The position numbers and the translations under genes are program-made. A stretch of DNA of 64,000 bases from Bacteroidota bacterium (lineage in GTDB: Bacteria > Bacteroidota > Bacteroidia > B-17B0 > Aurantibacillaceae). The DNA lies in contig JAUXTT010000017.1 of NCBI GenBank assembly GCA_030684395.1, positions 496,001 through 560,000 on the forward strand. The letters run 5' to 3'. Below the pieces are notes generated by a model. The model made no database searches. It saw nothing but the letters and a program-made list of their open reading frames with translations, and was not told the DNA's origin. Below, piece by piece: positions 45,000 through 53,697 of the stretch. Numbering within the stretch: the first letter of the stretch is position 1; every line of letters begins with the position of its first letter.

Positions 45000-46652
45000 A
45001 TGAATCGTTCGCACAAAATAAAAATAGTTGTTTTCAGTGGTATGATGTTAATGCTTGTAGCTCCGTTGATACAAAAGCTGGGTGTTTTTACATTTGAAGA
45101 ACTTAAGGGACAAAAAGAGCTTGCGAAAAAACCCGTGTTCAGTGATACGGCATGGTTTTCCGGAAACTTCCAGAAAACAGAGAATAAATATATTGATGCT
45201 AATCTGGGTTTTAGAGAGCCTTTGATCCGCTTAATTAATCAGATCAAGTGGGCGGTATATGGAGTTTCTGAACGCTCGTGGGTTATAAAAGGAAGAGACA
45301 ATGAGTTGTATAGCTATTCAAGTATTGAAAATTATAATGGAGGAAATTATGTTGGTGATGATATCATTAATCAAAATGTATCAAACATTAAACTGATCAC
45401 CGAAGCATTGAAAAACAGATACAACATAGATCTGATCGTTGTGTTTGCTCCCGGAAAGGCCAGTTTTTATCCGGAAAAGATCCCCTGGTATCTTGATGGT
45501 TATCATAAACCTGAGAATAATTATGAAAAATATTTCGCCGCGTTCGCCAAAGAAAAAATCAACTTTCTCGATCTCAACTCCTGGTTTAAAAAAATAAAAA
45601 CAAGTACTCCTTATCCATTGTATCCAATTAACGGTACACACTGGAGTTCATACGGAGCATATTTGACAATAGATACACTGACAAAATATATAGAAAACAA
45701 AACGAACATTGATTTGCCCGAAATAAAAAAAGATCAGGTGATTATTTCGGAACAAATGCAGGGCGCTGATTATGACCTGGGAGAACTGCTAAATGTAATC
45801 AAAGAACCGAAAAACAAGCCCATGCCATATGTTACAGTAAGCTACACAAGTGCAGGAAAACAAAAGATAAATACTCTGGTTATAGCAGATTCGTATTGGT
45901 TCGGAATCCAGGAACACAAAATGGCACAATCCGTTTTTGAAAACGATGAGTTTTGGTTCTATAATAAGGATGTTTATAAAAATGGTGCCAACACTGGTGT
46001 AAATCCCAATAGCCTCAATATAATGGATGAGGTCAAAAAGCATCGCTGCATTATTCTGATCGCGTCAGAATCCACATATGGTTTATTTCCATTTGGATTT
46101 ATAGAAAAAATAAGTAAAGAAGGCGACCTGCTTACCGATGACCAATGGATGGATAACTGCAAAAACGAAATAAAGCGAAATAAAGAATGGATGCTGCAAA
46201 TTGTGAAAAAGGCGAAAGAAAACAAGGTAAGTGTAGAAGAAATGATAACGCGCGATGCTCAGTATATGCTTAGTGTAAAGAAAGAAAAATACGGAGAAGT
46301 TGACCTTAGTGACGAGCAATGGATTGCAAACTGCAAAAATGAAATCCGCAACAACAAAGATTGGATGCTGCAAATTGTGAAAAAGGCGAAAGAAAACAAG
46401 GTAAGTGTAGAAGAAATGATAGGGCTTGATGCGAAATTTATGCTCGACGAAAAGAAAAAGAAAGGCAAGGACAATGGCCTGAGTGATGAACAGTGGCTGA
46501 AGAACTGTAAGAACGAAATCCGCAACAACAAAGACTGGATGCTGCAAATTGAGAAAAAAGCAAAGCAAAATAAAGTAAGTGTTGAAGAGATGATAGAACT
46601 TGATGCGAAATTTATGCTTAGTGAAAAGAAGAAAAAAGAAGGACAACACTAA
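45000..46652 (+). CDS. AlgJ/AlgX-like acetyltransferase with three C-terminal 58-residue repeats
   Basis: 550 residues. An N-terminal membrane anchor (IVVFSGMMLMLVAPLI) is followed by an SGNH-like acetyltransferase domain to about 370, with LNLGFREPLIR-like start wording, His214 in NGTHWSSYG and the candidate nucleophile Ser298 in VIADSYWFG. The Asp normally two residues before the His (DTHW in AlgX/AlgJ) is Gly here. The tail holds three tandem 58-residue repeats starting at 378, 436 and 494 (DEQW..NCKNEIRNNKDWM, then KVSVEEMI). It is expected in the periplasm, taking acyl groups from the MBOAT protein. The repeats are not part of the known family. Confidence 0.87.
   Translation: MNRSHKIKIVVFSGMMLMLVAPLIQKLGVFTFEELKGQKELAKKPVFSDTAWFSGNFQKTENKYIDANLGFREPLIRLINQIKWAVYGVSERSWVIKGRDNELYSYSSIENYNGGNYVGDDIINQNVSNIKLITEALKNRYNIDLIVVFAPGKASFYPEKIPWYLDGYHKPENNYEKYFAAFAKEKINFLDLNSWFKKIKTSTPYPLYPINGTHWSSYGAYLTIDTLTKYIENKTNIDLPEIKKDQVIISEQMQGADYDLGELLNVIKEPKNKPMPYVTVSYTSAGKQKINTLVIADSYWFGIQEHKMAQSVFENDEFWFYNKDVYKNGANTGVNPNSLNIMDEVKKHRCIILIASESTYGLFPFGFIEKISKEGDLLTDDQWMDNCKNEIKRNKEWMLQIVKKAKENKVSVEEMITRDAQYMLSVKKEKYGEVDLSDEQWIANCKNEIRNNKDWMLQIVKKAKENKVSVEEMIGLDAKFMLDEKKKKGKDNGLSDEQWLKNCKNEIRNNKDWMLQIEKKAKQNKVSVEEMIELDAKFMLSEKKKKEGQH
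46131..46649 (+). repeat. Three tandem 174-base coding repeats
   Basis: Units start at 46131, 46305 and 46479. Units 1 and 2 share a run of more than 40 identical bases around the KKAKENKVSVEEMI segment; unit 3 is more diverged. Confidence 0.9.
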
Positions 46653-46693
46653 CTCAACTCTCTTGGAAAAAATTCACTCCTTTTATCTGTACT

Positions 46694-47551
46694 ATGAAAG
46701 CAAAGATCTTTTTGTTGACTTTACTTTTCCTTTTTTCATTAAAAGGAAATTCACAATATATAATTGCTGGTGAACCATCTGCTACATTTTTTGATATTAA
46801 CCCTGATACACTTCTCAATCCATGGTTATTTGGGGGAGACGAATACTATATTGTTGACATTGACCAAGACCTGGTTAATGATTTTAATTTTCATGCCCTC
46901 ACTAGCGTAGGGCTGGGACAAGGGGTAAACTATGTCTCTGTTACTGCACTTTACCCCTCAATTCAGCTTGCACTTGGGCGTTCTGACTCTGTATGGGGAT
47001 CTGGTAATTGGATAACTGCTGACATTTTAAAAATATATTCACTTGGTGACACCATATCTGCCTCGGGGTTTATTCCTATAAACACTGCGTATCTTGGGTA
47101 CACGAACAGTTCTGCTAATTGGCCAGGCTGGTATCTTAATGCCAGCGATTGGATAAATATCGGAGACAAATACATTGGATTTAGTATCACAGATCTTAGT
47201 GGCGAGATTGCATACGGATGGATCAAGGTTAATTGCACAAGTTCATATGTAGCTACTGTTAAAGAGTTTAGTATCGGGCCCTTTGCTCCCGTTGGTATTG
47301 AGAAGAAAGACATAGATAAGGCGTTTGTCATATATCCAAACCCAGCTTCTGAGAAAATCCATGTTGAACAAACGAATAAGATCACGAAACTACAGGAAAT
47401 AAGTCTGATAGCGCCATGTAGCACTGAGCCTATTAAAACATTCACAGATAAAAACGAAATAGATGTAAGCCAATTGACAGAAGGTATTTATTTTCTAAGG
47501 ATCAAAACAAACAGCGGAGTCCTAACAAAGAAAATTGTAGTTCAACACTAA
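46694..47551 (+). CDS. T9SS cargo protein of unknown function
   Basis: 285 residues: a signal peptide (cleavage after GNS), a beta-rich domain (YYIVDIDQDLVNDFNFHAL, then GYIGFSITDLSGEIAYGWIKV-like strands, a wording common in surface proteins described only by homology), and a type A sorting domain from about 205 (VIYPNPASEKIHVE to KKIVVQH). It begins 41 bases after the acetyltransferase gene and ends the cluster; the convergent PepSY-like gene starts its stop one base away. Confidence 0.86.
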   Translation: MKAKIFLLTLLFLFSLKGNSQYIIAGEPSATFFDINPDTLLNPWLFGGDEYYIVDIDQDLVNDFNFHALTSVGLGQGVNYVSVTALYPSIQLALGRSDSVWGSGNWITADILKIYSLGDTISASGFIPINTAYLGYTNSSANWPGWYLNASDWINIGDKYIGFSITDLSGEIAYGWIKVNCTSSYVATVKEFSIGPFAPVGIEKKDIDKAFVIYPNPASEKIHVEQTNKITKLQEISLIAPCSTEPIKTFTDKNEIDVSQLTEGIYFLRIKTNSGVLTKKIVVQH

Positions 47552-47552
47552 A

Positions 47553-48008
47553 CTACTCCTTCTTAGCCTTCAAAAAATTCCCATCCGCATCGTAGTACAG
47601 CATAGTATCATCGTCGCCTTTCTCTACCTCAACAATTATTTCTTTTGGGATTTCGGCTGTTTCTACTGAACGAGCCTGGTTAAACTTCCAGTCTTTGTAT
47701 TCGCCGCTTAAAGCATGATCCATTATTTTTTTTGGAACATCTTTCTTTTTCAATTCGGTTCCCGTAATCAGCCATTTCCCCTCAGGGCTGAATACTGCAA
47801 TGTATTTGGCTTTCCCGTTTTTAAAATCTACCTCGTATTTTCCGTTGTCCAGTTCCCATTTAAGCGCTTTCATTCCGGGGTGTTTTTCATTAAAAGCTTT
47901 TTTTACTCCTTCCGGAACAGCCGATTCATTTATTTTGTTTTCTGCTTTTTGAGCATTAACACTCAAAGCAAACACCGCTAAAATTATACTCAAAAAAATT
48001 GTTTTCAT
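47553..48008 (-). CDS. PepSY-like periplasmic protein
   Basis: 151 residues with a signal peptide (cleavage after VNA) and two PepSY-like (BLIP-type) units: VPEGVKKAFNEKHPGMKALKWELDNGKYEVDF and KYIAVFSPEGKWLITGTELKK onward, each an alpha/beta hairpin with the typical W...GKYEV.F pattern. Such proteins are common in Bacteroidota; their role (possibly protease or ligand binding) is not established. It stands alone on the minus strand. Confidence 0.85.
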   Translation of the reverse strand: MKTIFLSIILAVFALSVNAQKAENKINESAVPEGVKKAFNEKHPGMKALKWELDNGKYEVDFKNGKAKYIAVFSPEGKWLITGTELKKKDVPKKIMDHALSGEYKDWKFNQARSVETAEIPKEIIVEVEKGDDDTMLYYDADGNFLKAKKE

Positions 48009-48080
48009 AAAACAAGGGTTTTAAATTGTTATGATTAATACCAGTAAATCTAATCATTATTTGGAATATTCCTTAACTCT

Positions 48081-48188
48081 TTTTAGCCGCAGATTCACAC
48101 AGATTGCGCAGATGAATTCATTTGAATTAATAGATAAAGATTCTTATATCATAAAAAATCCTTGAAATCCGCGTTAATCCGCGGCGAA
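48081..48188. repeat. Intergenic palindromic element, family II
   Basis: Left arm AGCCGCAGATTCACACAGAT, right arm GATTTCAAGG-type complement ending AATCCGCGGCGAA. Imperfect inverted repeat of about 108 bases inside the 48009-48340 gap, which otherwise holds only the promoter box of the next gene. Confidence 0.65.
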
Positions 48189-48310
48189 CTATGAACGGCT
48201 AATTGTCTACCATTATGTTGTTCCCAGTTCCCACCTTTCCCAAACCAAATTTTACAATCCCTTTATCTTTTAATAACTCTTTTTGGGCGCACACAAAGTT
48301 TTTCATTTTG

Positions 48311-48318
48311 TACTTTTG
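48311..48318 (+). promoter_or_regulatory. -7 box of the small HAD gene
   Basis: TACTTTTG, 22 bases upstream of the ATG at 48341. Confidence 0.5.
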
Positions 48319-48340
48319 CAGAAAATTAAAATTACCTTTT

Positions 48341-48760
48341 ATGCAAGCTCAACTTCATTTGAAAGAAGAAAACGGACAGCAGGTATCACCTGTTCTTCCG
48401 GCACATGTAAAAAATTACCTGATCGATATCGACGGAACTATTTGCGACGATATCCCCAACGAACAACCGGAACGTATGATAACTGCCGCAGTTTATCCGG
48501 ATGCACTGGAAACACTTAATAATTGGTATAAAGAAGGTCATATCATAACTTTTTTTACTTCACGCACCGAAGAACATCGTAAAGTAACCGAAGAATGGCT
48601 GGCAAAACATGATTTTAGCTATCATGGGCTTTTGATGGGAAAACCCCGCGGAGGTAATTACCATTGGATAGATAATCACATGGTGCGCGCCACCCGTTTT
48701 GAAGGTAAATTCACCAATTTGGTACAAAAAGAGGCTACCATTCAGGTTTTCGAAAGTTGA
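48341..48760 (+). CDS. Small HAD-superfamily phosphatase-like protein
   Basis: 139 residues from the ATG at 48341, chosen because the longer frame runs through the promoter box. Motif I is LIDIDGTICDD (Asp29, Asp31), motif II is in ITFFTSRTEEHR, and a GKPRGGNYHWIDNH segment stands in for the later motifs. Short proteins of this type occur widely in Bacteroidota. The substrate is unknown; the compact size without a cap suggests a phosphatase acting on a large or open substrate. Confidence 0.82.
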   Translation: MQAQLHLKEENGQQVSPVLPAHVKNYLIDIDGTICDDIPNEQPERMITAAVYPDALETLNNWYKEGHIITFFTSRTEEHRKVTEEWLAKHDFSYHGLLMGKPRGGNYHWIDNHMVRATRFEGKFTNLVQKEATIQVFES

Positions 48761-48863
48761 TCCTATAGAACACAGATGAAGCTGATTAGGCAGATTTTTT
48801 ATGGTTTTTATTGGTTTTTACCGCGTAAATCATAAAAATCAGCGTTATTGGCGTTCTATCCTC
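48760..48863. repeat. Intergenic palindromic element, family II
   Basis: Left arm ATAGAACACAGATGAAGCTGAT, right arm ATCAGCGTTATTGGCGTTCTAT, near-complementary over more than 25 bases. It starts at the stop of the HAD gene and ends 59 bases before glmS. Confidence 0.75.
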
Positions 48864-48908
48864 CCCCGTACTACTTATCGCTTTTTTTCTTACTTTTATC
48901 CTTATTTT

Positions 48909-48914
48909 AAGGAG
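48909..48914 (+). promoter_or_regulatory. Strong Shine-Dalgarno sequence of glmS
   Basis: AAGGAG with 8 bases to the ATG. Bacteroidota genes rarely show such a site and no comparable one was found for the other genes here. Confidence 0.7.
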
Positions 48915-48922
48915 ATATAACT

Positions 48923-50767
48923 ATGTGTGGAATTGTAGGATACATTGGAAATAGAGAAGCTTACCCGGTTTTGGTAAAAGGCTTACACCGTTTAGAATAC
49001 AGAGGGTATGACAGCGCTGGTGTTGCCATGATAAACAAAGGCGGCACTATGAATGTGTACAAGAAAAAAGGAAAGGTTTCTGACCTCGAAGCTTTTGCAA
49101 AAGGGAAAGATATTTCCGGAACCATTGGTATCGGACATACTCGTTGGGCAACCCATGGTGAACCAAATGATATCAACTCACACCCTCATTATTCTCAAAG
49201 TGGTGATCTGGTAATGATCCACAATGGTATTATTGAAAACTACGCTTCTTTAAAAGAAGGCTTAATAAAACGCGGACATACATTTAAATCACAAACAGAT
49301 ACAGAAGTACTTGTTCATTTGATAGAAGACATCAAAAAGAGCGAGAATATGAAAACCGGGCACGCTGTACTAGCTGCGTTGAATCAGGTAATTGGAGCTT
49401 ATGCAATAGTTGTTTTAGATAAAAACGATCCCAACACATTAATTGCCGCAAAAAAGGGTAGCCCTATGGTTATTGGGATTGGTGAAAATGAATTTTTTAT
49501 AGCTTCCGATGCTTCTCCTATTGTTGAATACACCAAAAACGTTGTTTATCTGGAAGATGAACAGGTAGCTATAGTTAGAAGAGGAGAAGAAATAAAATTA
49601 CGTACTATCAAAGATAAAGAGATTCCTTTATATGTACACGAACTGGAAATGGAGCTTGAAGCTATTGAAAAAGGCGGATACGAACATTTTATGTTAAAGG
49701 AGATCTACGAACAACCCCGCTCTGTAAAAGACAGTATGCGCGGGCGATTAAATGCAGAACAAGGATTGGTTCAGTTAGGCGGCATTGTTGATCACTTAGG
49801 TAAATTTAAAAACGCGAAACGTATCATCATCATTGCCTGCGGTACATCGTGGCATGCTGGCCTGGTAGCAGAATATTTGTTTGAAGAATATGCGCGCATA
49901 CCTGTCGAAGTAGAATACGCATCGGAGTTCCGTTACCGAAATCCGATTATTTATGCTGATGATGTGGTAATCGCTATTTCTCAGTCAGGAGAAACTGCCG
50001 ATACTCTTGCTGCTATTGAATTAGCAAAAAGCAAAGGTGCCACCATTATTGGTGTTTGTAATGTGGTTGGTTCTTCTATTCCGCGCGCTACACACGCCGG
50101 ATCGTATACACACGCCGGACCCGAAATTGGTGTTGCATCAACCAAAGCATTTACTGCTCAGGTAACCGTGCTCACTTTAATGGCTTTAAACGTAGCTCAC
50201 GAAAAAGGAACTTTACCTGAAAACCGCTACCGTCAGTTATTATACGAACTGGATGCGATCCCTTCAAAAATTGAAGAAGTATTAAAACAAAACGATCTCA
50301 TTAAACACATTTCTGATATCTATAAAGACGCACGCAATGCTTTGTATTTGGGAAGAGGTTATACTTTTCCGGTTGCATTGGAAGGCGCATTAAAACTAAA
50401 AGAAATTTCCTACATTCATGCAGAAGGTTATCCTGCTGCTGAAATGAAACATGGGCCAATTGCCTTAATAGATGAGGAAATGCCGGTATTTGTAATTGCA
50501 ACCAAAGGATTAAACTACGAAAAAGTAGTGAGCAATATTCAGGAAGTAAAAGCTCGTAAAGGAAAAATAATTGCCGTTGTAACACATGGTGATAAAGATG
50601 TGAAAGGTATGGCTGATCACGTGATCGAAATTCCTGAAACGGATGAGTCGCTTGTTCCTTTAATTGCGGTGGTGCCTTGGCAATTACTTTCATATCATAT
50701 AGCTGTAATGAGGGGCTGTAATGTGGATCAGCCAAGGAATTTAGCTAAATCAGTTACTGTTGAGTAA
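48923..50767 (+). CDS. glmS: Glutamine--fructose-6-phosphate aminotransferase (isomerizing)
   Basis: Full-length GlmS of 614 residues. The glutaminase domain begins with the nucleophile Cys2 (MCGIVGYIG) after Met removal and has RLEYRGYDSAG, TRWATHG and HNGIIENY. Two SIS domains follow (ACGTSWHAGLV, SQSGETADTLAAIELAKSKG, ending in VDQPRNLAKSVTVE). It makes glucosamine-6-phosphate, the entry to peptidoglycan and LPS amino sugars. No glmS ribozyme is seen upstream; instead there is a palindrome, a TACTTTTA box and a strong ribosome site. Confidence 0.98.
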   Translation: MCGIVGYIGNREAYPVLVKGLHRLEYRGYDSAGVAMINKGGTMNVYKKKGKVSDLEAFAKGKDISGTIGIGHTRWATHGEPNDINSHPHYSQSGDLVMIHNGIIENYASLKEGLIKRGHTFKSQTDTEVLVHLIEDIKKSENMKTGHAVLAALNQVIGAYAIVVLDKNDPNTLIAAKKGSPMVIGIGENEFFIASDASPIVEYTKNVVYLEDEQVAIVRRGEEIKLRTIKDKEIPLYVHELEMELEAIEKGGYEHFMLKEIYEQPRSVKDSMRGRLNAEQGLVQLGGIVDHLGKFKNAKRIIIIACGTSWHAGLVAEYLFEEYARIPVEVEYASEFRYRNPIIYADDVVIAISQSGETADTLAAIELAKSKGATIIGVCNVVGSSIPRATHAGSYTHAGPEIGVASTKAFTAQVTVLTLMALNVAHEKGTLPENRYRQLLYELDAIPSKIEEVLKQNDLIKHISDIYKDARNALYLGRGYTFPVALEGALKLKEISYIHAEGYPAAEMKHGPIALIDEEMPVFVIATKGLNYEKVVSNIQEVKARKGKIIAVVTHGDKDVKGMADHVIEIPETDESLVPLIAVVPWQLLSYHIAVMRGCNVDQPRNLAKSVTVE

Positions 50768-51233
50768 TTTTCAGGTTCATATTCCAAAGCCCTGCCCTGA
50801 AAACTGGGAAAACATGGGTCCATCTGAAAATGGTCGTTTTTGTTCGGTTTGCAGCAAAGTGGTGGTTGACTTCACAAAGATGAGCAACGAGGAAATGAAA
50901 AATTATTTCATTAGCTACTCTGAACAAAATGCCTGCGGGAGTTTTTACACCCAACAGTTAAAGAACAACTCTTCTGGGAAAGTCGAAAAAGTTGTACTGA
51001 ATTGGTATCAGCTATCTGAAAATCGGATCAAATTAAAACTCGTTCGCGTTACTGCTGTTTTTGTTGTTGGAGCCCTTTTAACTATGATGGGTTGTCGTCC
51101 AAAAAGGCTTGGAGGAGCTTATGCATATAACAATTCCTCTATTCGTTATATAGATATGGACACCGTGCAAAAACGAGGTTCACAACCGTCCTATGAAACT
51201 CCAACTGTTGATCCGTTAAAATCTCCCCGTTAG
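50760..51233 (+). CDS. Small membrane protein with N-terminal cysteine cluster
   Basis: 157 residues starting at a TTG that overlaps the glmS end by 8 bases, so translation is probably coupled. The N-terminal part has Cys12, Cys28, Cys31 and Cys59 in wording that recurs at the N-termini of various Bacteroidota proteins (PKPCPENW, GRFCSVCSKVVVDFT). A single hydrophobic stretch (VRVTAVFVVGALLTMMGC, about 94-112) looks like a transmembrane helix, and a short polar tail follows. It could bind a metal on the cytoplasmic side. No function is proposed. Confidence 0.75.
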   Translation: MSNFQVHIPKPCPENWENMGPSENGRFCSVCSKVVVDFTKMSNEEMKNYFISYSEQNACGSFYTQQLKNNSSGKVEKVVLNWYQLSENRIKLKLVRVTAVFVVGALLTMMGCRPKRLGGAYAYNNSSIRYIDMDTVQKRGSQPSYETPTVDPLKSPR

Positions 51234-51248
51234 TTTTGATCTTAATAC

Positions 51249-51280
51249 TTTGCGCAAAAGGCAATAATCCTTTACTTTTA
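51249..51280 (+). promoter_or_regulatory. Promoter of porZ
   Basis: TTTG, 20 bases, TACTTTTA, ending 23 bases before the GTG start. Confidence 0.5.
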
Positions 51281-51303
51281 ACGTTCCATACATATACATT
51301 TTA

Positions 51304-53697
51304 GTGAAAGGATCCTGCTTCATATTATTATTGTTTATTTCATTTGTTGGGTTTGCTCAAAACCCGCTAAAGATGTTTCAATGGAGAAGCCACTTATCCT
51401 ATAACAAAGCTTATTCCATTGCAGAGTACAACAATCGTATTTATTGCGCAGTAACCATTCCTGATCCGGGGAATAATCCTTATTACAAACAAACTCATCA
51501 GGGAATTTTTTATTACGATAAAAACGATAATTCTTATGGGCATTTATCAAAAGTAGAAGGGTTGTCGGATATCAACCCTTTATTGATAAAAACAAATCCA
51601 TACAACAATACTTTATTTATAGGATATGAAAACGCGAATATTGATCTGGTAAAGGGCGAAACCATCATTAACATTTCCGATATTAAACGCAAACAGATTG
51701 TCGGCAGTAAAAAGATCAACAGCGTTACCTTCAGCAATAAATATGCTTATGTTTCAACAAGCCTGGGAATTATTGTTGTTGACACCGATAATGGGGAAAT
51801 AAAAGACAGCTATATAATTGGAGCAAGTGGCAATTACCTGAACGTGTATGAATGCGCCCTTAATTCAACAAAAATATTTGCTGCAGCCGAAGACGGGTTG
51901 TATTATGCCCCTCTTAACTCACCCAACCTAAGTAATTTTCAGGAGTGGACAAAGGAAACAAACCTTCCTTCGGGGCCATATAACACTATTGTTAATTTTA
52001 AAGGAAACATTATTGCAAATTACTCTAAGTACATTCAAAGCAATCAGGTTACAACCATTCAGGATTCACTCTATACCTATAATGGTGTTTCCTGGAGTCA
52101 TTACTCTTACAAGCCGCACGATATATATAGTTACACCATTCGTAAAATAGTAGCGGACGATGCTAAAAACAGAATCGCGTTTATGGATATTTCCAATATT
52201 GATGTGAGAGATGATGTTGGAACGCTAATCAGTAAAATATGGAGTTACGCTAATGGAGTTTACCTTAATGAGAATGATCTGATTTTTGATCTGAATAATT
52301 ACTATTGGGTTGCTGATAAATATCTTGGCTTAATTCGTTGTAACGCCAACAACATAAGTTCGCAGCCTGTTTCATACGAGCGTTTTATTCCTAACAGTCC
52401 TAACACTTTTATGATAAACGATATCAAAATAAAAAACAATAAGCTCGTTTGTGCACCTGTTTATTTGGGAGATAAAACCGGTAACTCTTATTTTCAGGTA
52501 GGTTTATATGTAATGCAGGACGAGCAATGGAAAGAAATCAAAAAAGTATCGGGTGGGCCCTATTTCGATATCAGTTCTGTTGTGATAGATCCGAATAATG
52601 AGAGTCATTATTTTGCAGGAAGCTACGGCAATGGTGTTTTTGAATTTAAAGACGACAGTGTGGTAGCTATATATAACAGCGGTAATTCTCCACTCCCTAT
52701 GGCTGATGGCAGTAGTGGTACCGACACCCGCGTTACTGATGTTGCTACTGACGAAGACGGGAATTTATGGGTGGCCACTTCTTATACCAGCAAGTATTTT
52801 ACTGCAAGGGATGTAAACGGCACATGGCATTCTTTAAGTTTCCCCGCCAGTTATGAAGTAGAACAAATTTTAGTTGACAAGAGTAATCAAATTTGGACCA
52901 ATACTATTAACCCTTCTGTTGGATTAGTGGTTTATAAAAACGACGGAAATTTTTCGGCACCCTCAACCGCAAATTCATACACTCTTGCAACCGGTGATGG
53001 CGACGGGCAAATAAGTGCTTCACTTATATTATGTATGGCCGAAGACAAAGAGGGTGATATTTGGGTTGGCACCAATAAAGGTGTATTTGTAATTTATGAT
53101 CCCGAAAACATCATTGGTAACGGTGCAAGTGCGCAACGCATTTATGTGGAAGAAGAGGGTGTTACCAAAATCCTGTTTGAAACAGAAGACATTACCTGCA
53201 TTACCATTGATGGTGCAAACAATAAGTGGGTAGGTACTAAAAAAAGTGGTGTGTTTTGCGTATCACCGGATGGGCAAAAGGAATTATTTCATTTTACTTC
53301 TTCCAATAGTCCGCTTTTTTCCGACAACATTATAGAAATTGCCATTAATCCTGACAATGGTGAGGTGTTTATGAGCACCGACAAAGGAATGCTATCGTTT
53401 CAAAATACGGTGATTGAAGGGTTTGAAGAATTTACGGATGTATATGCATATCCTAACCCGGTGAAACCTGAATATACCGGACCTGTTATGATCAAAGGCC
53501 TGATAAGTGGTTCAACAATGAAAATAATGGACGTGTCAGGAAATTTTGTATACGAGGCTGTAGTTGAAGGCGGGCAAGCCGTTTGGTATGGAAAGGGGTT
53601 TAATGGAAAACGTGTTGCAAGTGGTGTTTACCTCGTAATGTCGGCAACTAATGATGGTTCTCAAAAAGCGGTTTGCAAAATTCTTGTTGTGAATTAA
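51304..53697 (+). CDS. porZ: T9SS component PorZ (A-LPS delivery protein)
   Basis: 797 residues with a GTG start and signal peptide (cleavage after GFA). Two beta-propellers of ligand-binding type are visible in NNRIYCAV, NKYAYVSTSLGIIVV, DGNLWVATSYT, GDIWVGTNKGVFVI and NNKWVGTKKSGVF. The protein ends in a CTD-like domain AYPNPVKPEYTGPVMIKGL, the form kept by PorZ proteins. PorZ is part of the PorU-PorV-PorQ-PorZ attachment complex that removes cargo CTDs and adds A-LPS at the outer membrane. It serves the cargo proteins in this window. The stop shares TTAA with the convergent GH3 gene. Confidence 0.88.
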   Translation: MKGSCFILLLFISFVGFAQNPLKMFQWRSHLSYNKAYSIAEYNNRIYCAVTIPDPGNNPYYKQTHQGIFYYDKNDNSYGHLSKVEGLSDINPLLIKTNPYNNTLFIGYENANIDLVKGETIINISDIKRKQIVGSKKINSVTFSNKYAYVSTSLGIIVVDTDNGEIKDSYIIGASGNYLNVYECALNSTKIFAAAEDGLYYAPLNSPNLSNFQEWTKETNLPSGPYNTIVNFKGNIIANYSKYIQSNQVTTIQDSLYTYNGVSWSHYSYKPHDIYSYTIRKIVADDAKNRIAFMDISNIDVRDDVGTLISKIWSYANGVYLNENDLIFDLNNYYWVADKYLGLIRCNANNISSQPVSYERFIPNSPNTFMINDIKIKNNKLVCAPVYLGDKTGNSYFQVGLYVMQDEQWKEIKKVSGGPYFDISSVVIDPNNESHYFAGSYGNGVFEFKDDSVVAIYNSGNSPLPMADGSSGTDTRVTDVATDEDGNLWVATSYTSKYFTARDVNGTWHSLSFPASYEVEQILVDKSNQIWTNTINPSVGLVVYKNDGNFSAPSTANSYTLATGDGDGQISASLILCMAEDKEGDIWVGTNKGVFVIYDPENIIGNGASAQRIYVEEEGVTKILFETEDITCITIDGANNKWVGTKKSGVFCVSPDGQKELFHFTSSNSPLFSDNIIEIAINPDNGEVFMSTDKGMLSFQNTVIEGFEEFTDVYAYPNPVKPEYTGPVMIKGLISGSTMKIMDVSGNFVYEAVVEGGQAVWYGKGFNGKRVASGVYLVMSATNDGSQKAVCKILVVN

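Noticed and set aside
46083-46649. 188-residue open frame on the minus strand opposite the repeat-tailed acetyltransferase
   Set aside because: It mirrors the three coding repeats, is Phe-rich and lacks its own promoter or family motifs; a shadow of the plus-strand gene.
46131-46649. Regular repeats that could suggest a CRISPR-like array
   Set aside because: Period is 174 bases, in frame and protein-coding, with no unique spacers or cas genes.
48203-48340. Longer N-terminus for the small HAD protein
   Set aside because: It would run through the TACTTTTG promoter box and adds a non-conserved stretch.
48341-48760. Phosphoheptose isomerase as a name for the small HAD protein
   Set aside because: The sequence has HAD motif I (DIDGT) and no SIS-domain features.
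48761-48922. glmS ribozyme upstream of glmS
   Set aside because: The leader holds a palindromic repeat, a promoter box and a Shine-Dalgarno site; no ribozyme core was recognised.
50301-50735. 144-residue minus-strand frame inside glmS
   Set aside because: Lies wholly within a clear housekeeping gene and has no recognisable protein features.
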